Positions 34,001 to 34,824 of a stretch of DNA of 34,824 nt are shown piece after piece (within the stretch, counting starts at the first letter, position 1; each line of letters opens with the position of its first letter). The DNA comes from an uncultured Ignavibacteria bacterium (lineage in GTDB: Bacteria; Bacteroidota; Ignavibacteria; Tepidaquicellales; Tepidaquicellaceae). The position numbers and the translations under genes were made by a program. The notes under the pieces are model-generated. The model was not told the DNA's origin. It saw only the letters and a program-made list of their open reading frames with translations, and searched no databases. The stretch lies in the NCBI GenBank assembly GCA_937974175.1, contig CALJIG010000033.1, positions 1 to 34,824 of the forward strand. Reading direction: 5' to 3'.

Positions 34001-34730
34001 TGATATTGAAACTGACTATGATTACTTCGGAGCGAGGTATTATGATAGCAGGATTGCAAGGTGGGGTGGTGTTGATCCACTATTTGAAAAAACAATCGAT
34101 TTAAGTGTTTACACTTATTGTGCAAATAATCCAAATTCTTTTATAGATAAAGATGGGAGGCTTCTTTTTTTAAAAGGACCTGATGGGCAAGAAGCATTTG
34201 ATCATTTACGTTCATTTGCTGCTTTTGAAATAAGATATGAGAATAAACAAGTTTTTGCTAGTGAGTTGTCTGATGATGAATACAATAAATTAACAATCGG
34301 TCAACAAAACTTATACAATACCATTAGAGATCCCGGGTATATATCGTCATTAGTTACAACTCACGATGTTTATTTTCAAACTGAAAGAAATAGAGCATTT
34401 TTTATAGGTGGAGGTTTTAATGGTGTATACAAAAACGAGGCAGAGTACATAATTAATCTCTCCGATTTCAAAAAGATGGAAGAAATGGGGATTAGTTCAG
34501 TAGGTAAAAGTATTTCACATGAAGCAACAGAGGCATGGATGGTAGCTAAATCTGACTTAAAAGATAAAAATGAAGCGAAAAATTTAGCTCATTATATAAT
34601 TGTCAATAGTATTTTCCCTGAACATGAGATGCGACAAGAAATATCTAAAGGTGGTGGTGGCGGTCGAGTTCGGCGTACAGCCGTTCTTGAACGTCGGGAT
34701 GAAGCGCCAGAAACCACGACGCCATACTGA
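28029..34730 (+). CDS. Giant secreted Rhs/YD-repeat protein; 3' end chimeric
   Basis: As read, 2233 residues with a signal peptide (about 1-28, FYFLFIFICCFAFISA). The N-terminal ~1200 residues are a large Asn/Tyr-rich beta region. From about residue 1240 there are YD-type repeats (for example TFEQLATYQYNENSQI, YTYDLNGNITRD and YTYDEVGNRIRK). The Rhs core boundary is clear: DHLGSVRCIINANSEVISAQDFDAWG, FTSKERDIETDYDYFGARYYDS and RWGGVDPLFEKTIDLSVYTYCANNPNSFIDKDGR. A distinct C-terminal tip follows, with HEATE at 2164-2168. Such proteins form a beta cocoon round a toxic or adhesive tip. From about base 34650 the reading frame runs into foreign GC-rich DNA, so the last ~26 residues (from the GGGGG run on) and the stop are not native. 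No immunity gene can be seen. Confidence 0.85.
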   Translation: MKTPFRISIPFYFLFIFICCFAFISATSKKVNEKQLFPNPSDTTSSNEDNEGGTPDSFTGEPEIFNTNDLSSAFNERGYMSSNSVSYDNKEIINDFNGNLMYQIPIWKSKGQGDLSFDVKLTYNGNVSYQVITSNKTSLSMVGGNYRMYNINAPGWIYSVNGFAVQMLNFESSFFTNPHGIGNNLYEVNGRDVHLLASGYQLTDNYNHAHAVTYKDKITIMLGDGSTMTLFNNNTNDQQFTAYTGWYKVAGKNNGTYAYVEYSHPNYWQDPINPPNPPEIPEGTLEAGTPRTMYLMQGDGLVYIFKEKKIIYHDLRESELSQFNAKFFPYAFHLVGIKDRFGHTQTIDYYAPGEAAMIPAEGRNWLKSVPGVYFKYLGMPGGNFIRIIAQTSDGEYIFNVDQFGNEIEKNHNSRLIDFINPSGEKIYFGYESYQRHGLNMYGAVQNSQSTQERPFTMNLGGNFTDMGPLYRLNLVREYKTQSTNGYVDRQYTYYNTNSGNLSVDYGGSSNTEVHSPISYYLGQGRDLFFSNMIGEAITIVNGSVYRSEGFTYGYEYIPHRGSDPETNVWDYPVDYRDNYTSTRTLYSNVSDEYTYNTPQSKSTSKLYKNYQESAHLKGELNNYSGSIKLMSDKYSVDEGATTFKEVKYTYEIINPSNQTSLAGGTFLDASIEEIYNGVSKKVRMWYEGGGFRNVKRKVEFDPLGKKTETIYNDSLFIGNYLVYKDGIYRFQFGVPINYETDTDSTRIYIANLPKEINVYAPDTVTVIQKATMEYIGLNGNPIPDVVNSTQIAPGYPGQLLNEKQIDPLNNSVLKETSLKYYNRDTTGQHLYPMQNFFGNKVEGNIKESVDPKGNKVKYYYNLVSRNEQENFYTSDCYLNPVIDEFNCAPKLSYHKLYDNGTDQMQLSSWSDGRFPSRIDRYVDNSRFLTTYQSYDGIGNPKAIVNENKYISEALYNKYYRLSSLTLPYDFNDEPLDTTRIPIQNTSQVEIVNIAHKWGNNDEFLPGGPVRTGLDWVGLHYDYTDDLQPIDPNEENPPYRVKANPYFEFDTTGMYKVTSAVNIDSAFIEFAPDYVSLKVDNQNSTNCIMRILPAKVLNESGNVWNFEYGNGSISTAPIISALPDCSTDQSVEEQYRNNYRRIDAKNLLSQNFENNRLRIQGIKFDFTYTGASTNPHINYWMTFWSCQKPEANHYLRNYGPRLRIYAQYTQYDTIKIVNFKNGSLIYNYDDVNDSVQVMSKLYKSNGTNKYKRSTHQFDELGRLVKTKQYKDYNGNYNLFKTNYNYLDMKAKSTDARNLSTKFSYDKFNNPAKTENADASLSLVNTTYTTSAASGFLTTFYSGLDFVNIQELTDETGRTYKKYFDKGGRLLRETKYVSNERSEEDGPFNPDSLEASTDDPGDIPMNTDYKYDSLYRVSCVKTPAGKHIYYNYDKFGRQSKRITPDAGTTYYSYDKNNNLIISQDEKQRSIANNIYTFRTYDGLNRLLTIGETQEGNSNPDFDNVDTNLDPVYDSPGGSNDLLTVNVYDTLTTGPSTIFNNVPSDYTGRKNTKGALVATAFRTRQGAEWNYKFYSYDARGRVVKLWTFIYGLGWKSEKYNYDSQNKITANQYQPDQTDAKSFANAYDFLGRLTNITTYAGSAPIEPSEENDLPLTFEQLATYQYNENSQITTNGFKSGMPVNNYVYNTRNWVASMRSTNSGSTFFEFGLSYNPNGNIKAQYVGGNYKNNFSSTNSLYYNYIYDKSNRLVKADETSISSTEKYFDVVNTFDSDGNLLTMKRYGLASEPQDNFIYTYESGTNKLLGVTKEDEYTYDLNGNITRDKINEVWEMKYDMRNLLISCVSKQPDTDKPGVEPDEIFYSEYTYDEVGNRIRKQIWKYTGSDPEPINNNDAPGDWTMHLNEFYVRNVLGAEVALYKNTNVEFWNIWGIDKIGRLNTDTTKQFYLKDHLGSVRCIINANSEVISAQDFDAWGHLLEGRKFDIGKCKYQFTSKERDIETDYDYFGARYYDSRIARWGGVDPLFEKTIDLSVYTYCANNPNSFIDKDGRLLFLKGPDGQEAFDHLRSFAAFEIRYENKQVFASELSDDEYNKLTIGQQNLYNTIRDPGYISSLVTTHDVYFQTERNRAFFIGGGFNGVYKNEAEYIINLSDFKKMEEMGISSVGKSISHEATEAWMVAKSDLKDKNEAKNLAHYIIVNSIFPEHEMRQEISKGGGGGRVRRTAVLERRDEAPETTTPY

Positions 34731-34824
34731 TGGTTGAAGTGGTGGTGTCGTGGGCGGCCAAGAAGAACTGAATGCACTGGGCGATCAGTTCGTCGGTGGT
34801 CATGACTGGAACATGGGGTTTACA
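34657..34824 (-). pseudogene. Fragment of a cytochrome P450 exon, foreign to the contig
   Basis: On the minus strand an open frame enters from the window end and reads KPHVPVMTTDELIAQC, then FFLAAHDTTTSTISMASW, then FLALHPDVQERLYAELDR. This is the P450 I-helix with the oxygen-activating A-A-x-D-T-T motif, followed by the HPDVQERLYAEL turn typical of microsomal P450s, most like animal CYP3-clan enzymes. The frame is cut at about 34657 and meets a TAG at 34645-34647 within bacterial sequence. Composition changes sharply here (36 of 60 bases are G+C at 34741-34800). The heme-binding cysteine region is absent. This is best explained by a chimeric assembly join or contaminant read. Confidence 0.75.

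Noticed and set aside
34650..34730. Glycine- and arginine-rich native end of the Rhs toxin tip
   Set aside because: The composition jump coincides with a P450 exon on the other strand, so these residues come from the foreign segment.
34592..34777. 61-codon minus-strand frame at the window end
   Set aside because: Proline- and arginine-rich out-of-frame reading across the chimeric join; the meaningful frame there is the P450 one.

Overview
The window looks like a chromosomal contig from an AT-rich bacterium of the Bacteroidota/Chlorobiota/Ignavibacteriota side of the tree. The basis is a DUF3667-type zinc-ribbon membrane protein, exported proteins whose signal peptides end in -AQ or -SQ, a Psd-PssA gene pair, a fused formiminotransferase-cyclodeaminase, and many dispersed hairpin repeats of kinds common in those genomes. 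The exact lineage cannot be fixed from one window.

Layout. 1-6.7 kb: minus-strand housekeeping genes (agmatinase-like ureohydrolase, short DnaX, exported Asp-box beta-propeller protein, Lon), separated by hairpin repeats. 6.9-9.03 kb: a very AT-rich three-gene plus-strand cassette (membrane J-domain-like protein, nucleoside-deoxyribosyltransferase/TIR-like enzyme with an extra C-terminal domain, 82-residue protein). This is the best candidate for an undescribed, possibly defence-related, system. 9.03-10.34 kb: a 1.3-kb island of nested repeats without a convincing gene. 10.3-13.8 kb: an exported coiled-coil protein, then purC, psd and pssA. 13.9-15.9 kb: cysteine desulfurase and DUF3667 protein on the minus strand. 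16.0-18.4 kb: a plus-strand run pgsA-like, HU/IHF-like, ruvX (apparently starting at ATT) and an AlbA_2/Schlafen-type regulator, closed by a terminator. 18.4-21.1 kb: three exported proteins of unknown function. 21.6-24.0 kb: a TPR histidine kinase followed 2 bases later by a TPR/coiled-coil protein carrying a relic of the same dimerisation domain without its histidine. 24.0-27.4 kb, minus strand: formiminotransferase-cyclodeaminase, a methyltransferase, a HAD phosphatase and tRNA-Asp. 27.4-28.0 kb: a non-coding stretch with 11-bp tandem repeats and a 14-bp palindrome. 28.0-34.65 kb: a giant secreted Rhs/YD-repeat protein.

The last ~165 bases do not belong with the rest. Composition jumps to GC-rich, and the minus strand encodes a cytochrome P450 I-helix segment that looks eukaryotic. 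The contig is therefore probably chimeric from about 34,650 on, and the true C-terminus of the Rhs protein is not present.

The genes make sense in groups. purC is nucleotide synthesis. psd, pssA and the pgsA-like gene are phospholipid headgroup synthesis. The cysteine desulfurase supplies sulfur. The kinase pair is a cytosolic signalling unit. The 6.9-9.0 kb cassette and the Rhs gene are the accessory, conflict-type elements.
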